From Streptomyces sp. NRRL F-5122 (lineage in GTDB: Bacteria > Actinomycetota > Actinomycetes > Streptomycetales > Streptomycetaceae): DNA of 64,000 bases. Position 1 is the first letter of the stretch; each line of letters starts with the position of its first letter. Location: assembly GCF_001507435.1 (NCBI RefSeq), contig NZ_LMWH01000015.1, positions 141,735 through 205,734 of the forward strand, given 5' to 3'. The translations under genes and the position numbers were made by a program. The notes beneath the pieces are model-generated. The model did no database searches. It was given only the letters and a program-made list of their open reading frames with translations, and was not told the origin of the DNA. Positions 36,111 to 44,375 of this stretch are shown one piece after another.

Positions 36111-36307
36111 CGTTCGGTGCGCCGTCGACCGCGGCCGTACCTCGCCAATGGCGCCCGACCGGAGCGCGTGTTCCGGGTGGCACCCACACGTCTGCCGCAC
36201 ATCCGGCGTTCTTGCTTCCGCAGCGGAGGCGTGCGCCGCGGTTCATGCCCACTGCCCACTCTCGGCCCGTTCGAACGTTCAAACCGGTGTCGCAGCAGGA
36301 GCTGACA

Positions 36308-38014
36308 ATGGGTCACGACGGTCACATGCACGGGCATGGGCACCACCATCACCACGATCACGGGCACGGCGACGCCTCATCGTTGCCGCCCGCGCTCGAC
36401 ATGTCGGTTCCCGACCGGGAACTGACGCCGAGTCAACTCTCGCGGCGCTCCATGTTGCGCCGCACCGGACTGCTCGGCGCGGGCCTGGCCGCGGGGAGCG
36501 TCCTCACGGGCGCGGGCCAGGCCGCCGCGACGTCCGGATCGCAGGCTTCGCGCAGTGAACGGTCCCACGGATACCTGTGGCTGGCGGGCGACCACCACAT
36601 CCACACCCAGTACAGCTCCGACGCCAAGTACCGGGTCGTCGACCACGTCCGGCAGGCGAATGCGCACGGCCTGGACTGGATGGTCATCACCGACCATGGC
36701 AGTGAGGCGCATGCCAAGATCGGTGTGGAGAAGGTCAACCCGGACATCGTCGAAGCGCGTGAGCGGATCGACGACACGCTCGTCTTCCAGGGACTGGAGT
36801 GGAACATCCCGGCCGCCGAGCACGGCACGGTGTTCGTCCACCCCGGCCGTAACGAGGTCGCGGTCCTCAAGCAGTTCGAGAACTCCTTCGACGGCTCGGT
36901 GAAGAATGCCGGCGCCAGTACTCCGGCGAACGAGGCGCTCGCCATCGCGGGCATCAACTTCCTCGCCGACCAGGTCCGTCGCCGCAAGGTGGCGGACGCC
37001 CTCTTCGTCGCCAACCATCCGGCCCGCAAGGGCATCGACTCCCCGCACGAGATCCGCGCCTGGCGCGACGCCCAGCCCTCCATCGCGGTCGGCATGGAGG
37101 GTGCCCCGGGCCACCAGGCCGGCGGTCTGCCCGCTCCGATGGGCCCCGGCTCCGCGCGTGGCATATACGACAACAGCCCCAGCGCCGACTCCTTCGCCGG
37201 CTATCCGCTGGAGAGCTACCGCACATGGGGCGGTTTCGACTGGATGACCGCCACGGTCGGCGGACTGTGGGACAGCCTGCTCGCCGAGGGCAAGCCCTGG
37301 TGGATCACGGCCAACTCCGACTCGCACAACGTGTACGCTGACAGCGCAGTGCGCGGCCCGAACAGCGACTTCAACGCCAACGGCCGTTACGACGACCCGG
37401 TGTACGGCGGCGGCCTCAGCCTCACCGACACCGACTTCTGGCCCGGCCAGTACTCCCGCACCCATGTCGGCGCCGCCTCCTTCTCCTACAAGGCGGTCAT
37501 GGACGGCATCCGCGCCGGCCGCGTCTGGGTCGATCACGGCGGACTCATCAGCGGCCTGAACGCCCAACTGCGCGCGGACGGCCGGGCGGTGACGCTGGGC
37601 GACGTGCTCCACGTCCGCCGCGGCAGCCACGTCGACCTCGTCGTCGAGATCGGCCTCGCCAGCGGCCCGAACTGGGCGCAGTTCGTGCCGACGCTGGCCC
37701 GCGTCGACGTGATCCAGGGCGCCGTCACCGGTCGGGTCGCCGACAAGGACACCCTGGCCACGCCGAACACCAAGGTGGTCAAGTCCTTCGAGGTGAACAG
37801 GTCCACCGGGTCGGTGCGCCTCACGTACTCCCTCGGCCGTGTGGACAAGCCGGCGTACGTCCGGCTCAGGGGCACCGACGGCAACCGCACGGCGGTCGGC
37901 CTGCGCGGCGCCTCCGTCGACCCGGCGGGACCTGCGATCGACGTCGTGGGTGACGCCGACCCGTGGAAGGACCTGTGGTTCTACTCCAACCCGATGTGGG
38001 TCCTGCCCGCATGA
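36308..38014 (+). CDS. Tat-exported PHP-domain phosphoesterase with His-rich leader
   Basis: 568 aa. The first 20 residues contain 11 His (MGHDGHMHGHGHHHHHDHGH); a Tat signal follows with twin arginines in SRRSMLRRTGLLGAG and a cleavage site near QAAATS (about residue 75). The mature protein starts a PHP metallo-phosphoesterase domain: GDHHIHTQYSSDAKY (His97, His99), MVITDHGSE, ANHPARKG and ANSDSHNV are metal-site blocks. The C-terminal 150 residues form a beta-rich region. ATG 36308 is backed by CAGGAG. PHP enzymes hydrolyse phosphoesters using two or three metals; the substrate here is unknown. Overlap with the next gene couples their translation. Confidence 0.85.
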   Translation: MGHDGHMHGHGHHHHHDHGHGDASSLPPALDMSVPDRELTPSQLSRRSMLRRTGLLGAGLAAGSVLTGAGQAAATSGSQASRSERSHGYLWLAGDHHIHTQYSSDAKYRVVDHVRQANAHGLDWMVITDHGSEAHAKIGVEKVNPDIVEARERIDDTLVFQGLEWNIPAAEHGTVFVHPGRNEVAVLKQFENSFDGSVKNAGASTPANEALAIAGINFLADQVRRRKVADALFVANHPARKGIDSPHEIRAWRDAQPSIAVGMEGAPGHQAGGLPAPMGPGSARGIYDNSPSADSFAGYPLESYRTWGGFDWMTATVGGLWDSLLAEGKPWWITANSDSHNVYADSAVRGPNSDFNANGRYDDPVYGGGLSLTDTDFWPGQYSRTHVGAASFSYKAVMDGIRAGRVWVDHGGLISGLNAQLRADGRAVTLGDVLHVRRGSHVDLVVEIGLASGPNWAQFVPTLARVDVIQGAVTGRVADKDTLATPNTKVVKSFEVNRSTGSVRLTYSLGRVDKPAYVRLRGTDGNRTAVGLRGASVDPAGPAIDVVGDADPWKDLWFYSNPMWVLPA

Positions 38015-38634
38015 GCACACCGCACGACGCGTCCGGCGTCCACTCCGTTCTCGGGGTGGACGCCGGTACGGCGACACTCCGCGAGGCGGACCATCTGATC
38101 CACGATCTGGTGGAGCGTCTGGACCTTCCCGGCGACACGATCGCCTGCACCCACCTGATCCGCACCGCCGAACGGCGTGGCACGGCGGTCTCGTTCGCGC
38201 TGCCCGACCCCGAGGCGGCCGAGGCGGCATTCGCGCTCCTGCCGGGTGCGGCGGAAGGGATGGACCTGGGCGCCGCACTGGGGGAGCGGGCACACGGTCC
38301 GGCGGTGGCCGTGCGCGCGGCGGTCCTGGCCGCAGCCGAACACACAGCCAGGCAGGGCGGCAGGGCCGTGGTGTTCCCCGGAGCGGATCGCCTCACCGGC
38401 ACGGTCACGGTGGCCGACGTGCTCGCCCTCACCTCGGTCGAGCGGGTCACCGTGCTCGGCACGCCGTCCGGTGGGCAGGGGCCCGATCCGGCCCTCCCGC
38501 TGCAGACCCGCGACCACGTGCGGCCGGAGTGGCGGGAGGGCGCGCTGACGCTCGTGCTGGTTCCGGCCGCGGGCGGAACCCTCGCGCCGTTCGAGGTGCC
38601 CAATCCCACTCCTTGCTGCGCGATGCACAGCTGA
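38011..38634 (+). CDS. Unknown protein coupled to the PHP-domain gene
   Basis: 207 aa, starting at ATG 38011, which overlaps the PHP stop (ATGA). There is no signal peptide and no membrane segment. Composition is Ala/Val-rich with an alpha/beta feel; visible segments are ATLREADHLIHDLVERLD, TIACTHLIRTAE and GRAVVFPGADRLTGTV. It ends in a Cys pair (PTPCCAMHS) that could bind metal. I do not recognise the family. Tight coupling implies a shared pathway with the exported PHP protein, perhaps before its export. Confidence 0.6.
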   Translation: MSTPHDASGVHSVLGVDAGTATLREADHLIHDLVERLDLPGDTIACTHLIRTAERRGTAVSFALPDPEAAEAAFALLPGAAEGMDLGAALGERAHGPAVAVRAAVLAAAEHTARQGGRAVVFPGADRLTGTVTVADVLALTSVERVTVLGTPSGGQGPDPALPLQTRDHVRPEWREGALTLVLVPAAGGTLAPFEVPNPTPCCAMHS

Positions 38635-38751
38635 GGAAAGGCGACGGCCGCAGTTCCGCGGCGCTGTGGCGGCGATGAGTTCCGGTGCCGCGGCCGGTCC
38701 TCACCCGGGACGTACATCCGCCGGGACGACAGGAACCAGGGAGCCGCCCTC

Positions 38752-39159
38752 ATGGCCGACGACACAGAGCAGATCCGGGCCTTGGTCGAGAAGTGGGCGG
38801 CGGCGGTGCACCGGGGCGAGATGGAGGGGGTCCTCGCGGACCACGCTGACGACATCGTGATGTTCGATGTGCCGCCGCCCTACCAGGGGGTGCGCGGCAT
38901 CCGGGCCTACCGAGACGTCTGGCCGCCGTTCTTCGCCTGGCAGGCGGTGGGTGCCGTCTTCGAGATCGAGTCGCTCGATGTCACCGCCGGGAGCGACGTG
39001 GCGTTCGCCCACGCCCTGATCCGCTGCGGAACGCCGCAGGACCTGGCCGAGCGACCGGACAACCGCCTGAGACTCACCCTGGGGTTGCGCAAGGAACGGG
39101 ACCGCTGGGTGGTGGCCCATGAGCACCACTCGTTCCCCTACGCGGAGACCGGACCCTAG
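38752..39159 (+). CDS. SnoaL/NTF2-like (DUF4440-type) protein
   Basis: 135 aa cone-shaped alpha/beta-barrel protein: IRALVEKWAAAVHRGEMEGVL, then MFDVPPPYQGVRGIRAYRDVW and a final RWVVAHEHHSFPY strand, as in SgcJ/EcaC and ketosteroid-isomerase-like families. These bind small hydrophobic molecules or act as calcium/calmodulin-kinase association-like folds. Single gene, 117 bp after the previous one, on the same strand. Confidence 0.8.
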   Translation: MADDTEQIRALVEKWAAAVHRGEMEGVLADHADDIVMFDVPPPYQGVRGIRAYRDVWPPFFAWQAVGAVFEIESLDVTAGSDVAFAHALIRCGTPQDLAERPDNRLRLTLGLRKERDRWVVAHEHHSFPYAETGP

Positions 39160-39298
39160 GACTTGCCTGCTCCGGTCCCCTCCAGGGGACGGACGCGTGA
39201 CCGGGAGGTCGTCGCAGACCGCGTCCGCGGCTGTGACCTGGGCCGTGTACGCCGCCAGGGCCTTCTTCATGTAGGCGGACGGGGGCGCCGTGGAGGCG

Positions 39299-39859
39299 TT
39301 ACGGAGACTCTTCCGGTTCGACGACGGTGGTGCGACGGCCTCCCGCGCGGTCCGCGGTGTCGGCGGGCGGCAGTGGTGTCCACTGAAGGCGGAGCAGGTT
39401 GTACATACGGTGGAAGAGGAAGACCGCCATCGGGAGTTCGACGAAGACGGCCAGAGCGGCGGAGGCCCAGACGGCCGGTGTGCCCAAGGCGAGCGAGACG
39501 TCGAACCAGGCGTCGCACACCAGCAGCACGGCGCTCGACAGTGCGGGGATCACCACGGCCCGGTGACGTCGTCTGCCGAGGACGGCCGTGGCCCCCAGGG
39601 CTATGAGCAGCAGTATGTCGAAGCCGACCCAGGTCGTGCGCCAGGCGTGGACCCGGTAGTCGGTAGGCAGCGTCAGGCCCAGAACGACCGTCCAGGGGAC
39701 GAGGGCCAGCGCGCACACGGCGAGCAGTTCGACCATATGCCGCCGACGCCGCTCGCGCGGGTCGTCCCGCGCCGGTCGACCCGTCGAAACGCCGGGCAGT
39801 GGCTTTCGGGTCGTCAGGAAGGAGTCGGTCGCCATGGTGCCTTCGGTCGCCTGACTCAT
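39299..39859 (-). CDS. Four-helix membrane protein
   Basis: 186 aa with an Arg-rich N-terminal cytosolic part and about four hydrophobic segments (near residues 45-65, 75-95, 105-122, 130-150). ATG 39859 overlaps the stop of the upstream gene (ATGA); ATG 39835 is an alternative. The order LLAVCALALVPWTVVLGLTL, then a loop YRVHAWRTTWVGFD, resembles uncharacterised actinobacterial membrane proteins. Function unknown. It forms a two-gene operon with the gene at 39856-40125. Confidence 0.7.
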   Translation of the reverse strand: MSQATEGTMATDSFLTTRKPLPGVSTGRPARDDPRERRRRHMVELLAVCALALVPWTVVLGLTLPTDYRVHAWRTTWVGFDILLLIALGATAVLGRRRHRAVVIPALSSAVLLVCDAWFDVSLALGTPAVWASAALAVFVELPMAVFLFHRMYNLLRLQWTPLPPADTADRAGGRRTTVVEPEESP

Positions 39860-40125
39860 CGGTGCGCCGAATCGTCCGGGGTGCTGCGTGACGACCCGGG
39901 ATACCAGGCGGCGATGCGTCCGGTGGTGAACCAGCCGATTCCGGCCAGGAGCACACCGGCCACGGCATTGGGAAGGTGCCGACTCAGCACCATCACGGCG
40001 GCTGCCACATCCAGAACTACCGCGAGCAGGACGAACGCGGCACGCTGCCATGGTTCACGAGGCGCGGTCGCGGCCACCGGGCGATGGGGCCTGCTGCGCA
40101 GGAATCCCGGAGTGAGGTGGCTCAT
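39856..40125 (-). CDS. Small two-helix membrane protein
   Basis: 89 aa with two hydrophobic segments (about residues 28-45 and 50-68), starting at ATG 40125 with MSHLTPGFLRSRP. It is coupled by a 4-base overlap to the larger membrane protein. I see no recognisable domain. Confidence 0.6.
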   Translation of the reverse strand: MSHLTPGFLRSRPHRPVAATAPREPWQRAAFVLLAVVLDVAAAVMVLSRHLPNAVAGVLLAGIGWFTTGRIAAWYPGSSRSTPDDSAHR

Positions 40126-40591
40126 CGCGGTCCCCTCGCCTGCCTCATGTGCCTGTTGTCCATGCCCGCCTCCAGTGCGCCCGCCCAATGCAATCACCAA
40201 CCTGAGGGGGGTCTCCATATATTTCCCAGGAGGAGACCCAAGACGTGACATTCCCACGTGATCTGAGGCACACGGGGGTGAAAAGCCCTATTAATTGCTG
40301 ATTATCACCTTTGTTCATGGAGTCTCGGGGATACGCCACGATGTTGTGCGGGGGTGTCGCCTCGGAGATCCGCCGACCCTCCGGTGGGGCTCTTTTCGGC
40401 CGGCGTGTGGTGCCGGGGCGCCGGCGGGTTCGCCGGCGCCGACAGGAGGAGGCGTTCTTCCGTAGACTGACGCCCGCCGTCCGCCGGTGTCACCGGCACG
40501 CATCGCGCACCACCTCTGCTTCTGTCCGGGCAAGCCGTCCGCCGCCCGCGTCACCCCGTCCGTGCACCGCCGTTCTTTCGCCGAGGGACGC
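40126..40591. promoter_or_regulatory. Upstream region of the GH5 gene with hairpin and promoter-like elements
   Basis: No gene over 466 bp. A perfect 10-bp hairpin GGCGCCGGCG-GGTT-CGCCGGCGCC lies at 40417-40440. Directly after it, CCGACA (40439-40444) and TAGACT (40463-40468) with an 18-bp gap resemble a vegetative promoter for the GH5 gene. An AT-rich stretch near 40285-40315 could serve the divergent membrane-protein genes. Confidence 0.45.
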
Positions 40592-42502
40592 ATGCAGACC
40601 AAAGTTGTCCAGTACCTGACAGGATTGACAGCAGCCCTACTGCTGCTGGCCACGGCACCGGGAGCGGTCGCCGCCGCTCCGCAGCCGCCGACCCGCACCG
40701 CGCACGCCACGGACCAGGAGGCCGACGCGTGGCAACCGCCGCTGTCCACCCGCGGGCGCTACATCGTCGACGCCACGGGCCGTCGCTTCCGGCTGATATC
40801 CGCCAACTGGGACGGGGCACAGGGATCGTGGACGGGCAGCGGCAGCACCGCCGACCCCGCCAACCACCACGCCGGACAGAACTCCTACGGCATACCCCTC
40901 GGCCTGGACCGCGTCCCCCTGCCCGAGCTCCTCGCCGACTTCCACGACCTCGGCATCAACAGCATCCGGCTCCCGTTCTCCAACGAGATGATCCACGCGA
41001 CGGCCGCCGTGCCCGACGCCGCCGTCACCGCCAACCCGCAGCTGCGCGGCAGGACACCGCTGCAGATCTACGACGCGGTGGTGACAGCCCTCACCCAGGA
41101 CGGATTCGCCGTCGTCCTCAACAACCACACCAACACCTCCCGTTGGTGCTGCGGCGTCGACGGCAACGAGCGGTGGAACAGCAGCCAGTCCACCGGGCAA
41201 TGGGCGGACGACTGGGTCTTCATGGCGCGCCGGTACGCCTCCGACCCCCGAGTGGTCGGCGCCGACCTCTACAACGAAGTACGCCGCGACATCCTGGACG
41301 ACCCCAACTGGGGGTCGGGCGACGAGCACGACTGGTTTGCCGCCGCCCAACTCGCCGCGGACCGCATCCTCACGGAGGCGAACCCCGACCTCCTCATCGT
41401 CATCGAGGGGATCAACTGGACGGGTCTGCCCGTCGACGGACTGCCGCACGGCCGTCCCACCCTCACTCCGGCACGTACGCTCTCCCACACGCTCGTGGCC
41501 ACCCACAAGTTGGTGTACTCCGCCCACTTCTACGGATACACGGGCCCCCACCACAGCGGCGCAACCGGCATCGGTGAGACCCACGACCCCCGCTACCAGG
41601 ACCTGACCCGTGAGGAGCTGTACCGAGAACTCACCGACGAAGCCTTCTTCGTCACCGAGGAGGGGCGCCACTACACCGCTCCCGTGTGGATCAGCGAGTT
41701 CGGCGTCGGAGCCGGTGAGACGGGGGCCGCCGCCCGCACATGGTTCGGCAACATCACCGACTACTTCGCCGACCACGACGCGGACTTCGCGTACTGGCCA
41801 CTGGTCGGTTGGGAAGGCCACGACGACTGGGCCCTGCTGAGCTACGACACCGAGGGCCATCGGCACGGCATCCTGGACCCGGCCGACTGGCGCGGCACCG
41901 CCTGGAGCCATCTCATGACCGCGCCGGCACACACCGGACCGGTCGCCCCGGTTCCCACGTGGCGCATGCTCACCACCGACCACGGGGACCAGGTCCAGTC
42001 GCTTCGGGTGCGGGCGGGCGGGGACTGGGATCCCGGCGCCTACAAGGCGGCCTGCCCCGACGGACTGCGGCTGATCGGCCTCAGCCACACGGCCGGACAC
42101 GGTCTGTGCACCGACACCGGCGGGGGCGATCTGCGCGCCGAGGGCAACGCCCAGACGGTGGTCACCGACGAGCGCCATGTTCCGCAAGGCGGCGACTGGG
42201 CCTCGGGCTACACGAAGTTCCAGTGCCCCTCCGGTCAGTTCCTCATCGGCTACAGCCGCCGCGGCGGCCGAGTGTCGGCGGCGCTGTGCGCCCCCGCCCG
42301 CACCGCGCTGGGCGGCACGGGGCGGACGGTCTGGTTCGACCGCTCCGACAACCGCCCGGCCGACGCCGACGGCGGTGACTACGCCTACGGCGACTACAAG
42401 GGTCAGTGCGCCGACAATGAGTACGCCGCCGGGATCGCCTTCACCACACGTCTGGGCAGCACGGCGGGCCCCGCGGCCGTACTGTGCCGCGCGCTGTCCT
42501 GA
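40592..42502 (+). CDS. Secreted glycoside hydrolase family 5 enzyme with triple-repeat C-terminus
   Basis: 636 aa. Sec signal peptide (LTGLTAALLLLATAPGAVA, cleavage near residue 28) then a GH5 TIM barrel (about 50-430). Acid/base Glu229 is in DLYNEVRR and nucleophile Glu369 in WISEFGVG; GINSIRLPFSNEMI and LNNHTNTSRWCCG are typical. Substrate is likely a beta-glucan or cellulose-like polymer. The last 190 residues hold three degenerate repeats, each beginning GGDW or GGDY, then CP/CA, LIG or AAG, and a final LC, probably a carbohydrate-binding or stability module. ATG 40592 follows GAGGGA. Confidence 0.9.
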   Translation: MQTKVVQYLTGLTAALLLLATAPGAVAAAPQPPTRTAHATDQEADAWQPPLSTRGRYIVDATGRRFRLISANWDGAQGSWTGSGSTADPANHHAGQNSYGIPLGLDRVPLPELLADFHDLGINSIRLPFSNEMIHATAAVPDAAVTANPQLRGRTPLQIYDAVVTALTQDGFAVVLNNHTNTSRWCCGVDGNERWNSSQSTGQWADDWVFMARRYASDPRVVGADLYNEVRRDILDDPNWGSGDEHDWFAAAQLAADRILTEANPDLLIVIEGINWTGLPVDGLPHGRPTLTPARTLSHTLVATHKLVYSAHFYGYTGPHHSGATGIGETHDPRYQDLTREELYRELTDEAFFVTEEGRHYTAPVWISEFGVGAGETGAAARTWFGNITDYFADHDADFAYWPLVGWEGHDDWALLSYDTEGHRHGILDPADWRGTAWSHLMTAPAHTGPVAPVPTWRMLTTDHGDQVQSLRVRAGGDWDPGAYKAACPDGLRLIGLSHTAGHGLCTDTGGGDLRAEGNAQTVVTDERHVPQGGDWASGYTKFQCPSGQFLIGYSRRGGRVSAALCAPARTALGGTGRTVWFDRSDNRPADADGGDYAYGDYKGQCADNEYAAGIAFTTRLGSTAGPAAVLCRALS

Positions 42503-42895
42503 GAAGGGGGCGGGGCGCCGGACGCCTGCGGCGGGGAGTGCCGGACACCACGGAGTGCCGGACCGCGGCCCCGACCGGCGCCCGTACCGCACGCCGTAAG
42601 CGCCGAGCGGCGCCGTCCCCGGGGCGCACCTGCCCGCGGACCGCGGCCGGCCGCGTGACCTGCGGCGGAACCACGGACGATCAGAGCCAGGAAGCGCCCG
42701 CCCGGCCCCGGGGACGCCGTCCCGCCGACCGCCTCGGTGGCCGGGCCTCTCCCGCGCCCGCCCTGCCCGGGCGGGAACCGCAGACCGCCCGCGCGCCGCG
42801 GCAGCCGTCCGGTCCGGCCGGGGCGGGAGGAGAAGGCCCGGCTGGAAACCGCCGACGCGAGGTGCCATCGTGGAACAGGCCCAGGCAGACCCGCC
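42503..42895. other. GC-rich intergenic region
   Basis: No convincing gene in 393 bp. A direct repeat GAGTGCCGGAC occurs twice near 42536-42563. Frames on both strands are Arg/Pro-rich. No obvious terminator was identified for the GH5 gene. Confidence 0.4.
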
Positions 42896-42970
42896 ATGAG
42901 CAGCAACAAGAACGGAAACGCCGTACCCGCGCACCCGGCGCGGGACGTGGAAGTGGTGCGTGCGGGATGA
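42896..42970 (+). CDS. Possible 24-aa leader peptide coupled to the DMT transporter
   Basis: MSSNKNGNAVPAHPARDVEV... is a hydrophilic 24-residue frame starting at ATG 42896, whose TGA overlaps the ATG of the transporter gene (ATGA). It could be a translational leader. No Shine-Dalgarno motif better than GGCAGACC is visible, so support is weak. Confidence 0.35.
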   Translation: MSSNKNGNAVPAHPARDVEVVRAG

Positions 42971-43872
42971 TTCTGGCAGTCGTATTCGCCGTCCTGGCTG
43001 CTGGCAGCAACGCGGTGGGAACCGTGTTGCAGCGGCGTGCCGCAGTCGAGGTGCCCGACTCCTCGGCCCGGCTCGCCCTCGTCCGGCACCTGCTGCGCAG
43101 TCCCATCTGGTTCGGCGGCATTCTGGGGGTCGTCTTCGCCGCGCTTTTCCAGGCGCTGGCACTGAGCGCGGGCCGGCTGGCCATGGTCCAGCCGCTCTTC
43201 ATCCTCGAGCTCCCGCTGGCGCTCCTGGTCGGCAGTCTGGTCTTCCGCGTGCGGGTGTCGGCCAAGGCATGGTTCTGCGTGGCCTGCATCTTCGTCGGCC
43301 TGGCTCTGGGGCTGTTCTCCGTGGCCCCCTCCGGTGGACGCGATCAGATTCCGGGGGTCTGGTGGGTGCCGACGCTCGCAGCCGTCGGCGGGGCCGGTGC
43401 CGTACTCGTGCTGACCGGACTACGCCGCCCACAGGGCCTCGCCCGAGCGGCCTGCCTGGCGGCCGCCGCCGCCATCGGCAACGCGCTCACCGCGGCGCTG
43501 GTCAAGTCGTCCATGGCCATCCTCGCCGACGAAGGCGCGACGGGATTTTTTCTCGCCTGGCAGACCTATGGTTTCGCGGCCGTCGGATCGCTCTCGATCT
43601 TCCTGCTGGGATACGCCATGCAGGGGGGCCCGCTGATCGCGTCGCAGCCGGCTCTCACGCTCGGTGACGCCTCGGTGAGTTTCATCCTGGGTGTGACCCT
43701 CTTCGCGGAGTCCCCGCGCCTCGGAATGTGGCTTCTTCCTGCCTTCCTGGGCCTCGCCCTGCTCTCCTACGGCGTGTTCGCCCTGTCCCGCACCCGGTGC
43801 CTGGCGAAGTGCATCGACCGGGACGACGAGGAAGCGCAGCAGGAGGAGCAGCATGCCGCAGCGGCCATGTAG
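42967..43872 (+). CDS. EamA/DMT-superfamily transporter
   Basis: 301 aa with about ten membrane helices and repeated EamA halves. AVVFAVLAAGSNAVGTVLQRRAA at the start and LAMVQPLFILELPLALL are typical of the DMT family (NIPA/magnesium-like or metabolite exporter). The C-terminus is a short charged tail (DRDDEEAQQEEQHAAAAM). It is preceded by a short coupled ORF. Substrate unknown. Confidence 0.82.
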   Translation: MILAVVFAVLAAGSNAVGTVLQRRAAVEVPDSSARLALVRHLLRSPIWFGGILGVVFAALFQALALSAGRLAMVQPLFILELPLALLVGSLVFRVRVSAKAWFCVACIFVGLALGLFSVAPSGGRDQIPGVWWVPTLAAVGGAGAVLVLTGLRRPQGLARAACLAAAAAIGNALTAALVKSSMAILADEGATGFFLAWQTYGFAAVGSLSIFLLGYAMQGGPLIASQPALTLGDASVSFILGVTLFAESPRLGMWLLPAFLGLALLSYGVFALSRTRCLAKCIDRDDEEAQQEEQHAAAAM

Positions 43873-44027
43873 GGCGAACCGCGAGGCGGAAGGCGAACCC
43901 CGGGCTCTCAAGGTGAACGTGGCCTTGGCCGTGGCGCCTCGACGTGCGCGTTAGCCCATTCGGCCCCATCCTGAAGTCCGGTCCACTGCACCGGGCCCCA
44001 CAGGCCGACCACCCACGGGGAGGTCCT

Positions 44028-44246
44028 GTGATCCTTTTCGCCCTTCTGGCGCCCGCTCTGATGATGGCCTTCCTTTTCGGCATGGCCGCCTTCGAAGACC
44101 TCCTCTTCTTGCGTCCGGCAGCCACGGACGACGTCAGCCCTTCCGACGACACCGCGCGATCCGCCGACCCCGAGGAGAGTGCCTCTCCCACGGGGGCGGC
44201 CGTGGACGCGGGTGATCACTGGGTCGAGCCGCCCGCGCTCGGATGA
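44028..44246 (+). CDS. Small single-helix membrane protein
   Basis: 72 aa starting at GTG 44028 after GGGGAGG. Residues 2-25 are a hydrophobic membrane anchor (ILFALLAPALMMAFLFGMAAF) and the remainder is acidic, Asp/Glu/Ser-rich. It lies between the DMT transporter and a convergent MFS gene. Function unknown. Confidence 0.55.
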   Translation: MILFALLAPALMMAFLFGMAAFEDLLFLRPAATDDVSPSDDTARSADPEESASPTGAAVDAGDHWVEPPALG

Positions 44247-44375
44247 GCCGTTGTTGTGCGGCGGGGCGTATCGCCGCTGCACCCTCATGGGCACCTCGCA
44301 CCCCCGCGGCCGAGTGCGTGGGCACCGCGACGGCCACGATGTGTGACCGTACGAAGCACGCTGTGAGCCGGCGCC

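Noticed and set aside
36377..38293. 638-codon minus-strand frame across the PHP gene
   Set aside because: Gly/Val/Asp/Arg-rich shadow; the plus frame contains the metal-binding motifs, Tat signal and a ribosome site.
42737..42970. 77-codon plus-strand frame ending at the DMT start
   Set aside because: Only its last 24 codons look structured; the rest is Pro/Arg/Gly noise, so only the short leader was listed.
40637..43162. 841-codon minus-strand frame covering the GH5 gene
   Set aside because: No domain and biased composition; the plus strand has signal peptide and catalytic motifs.
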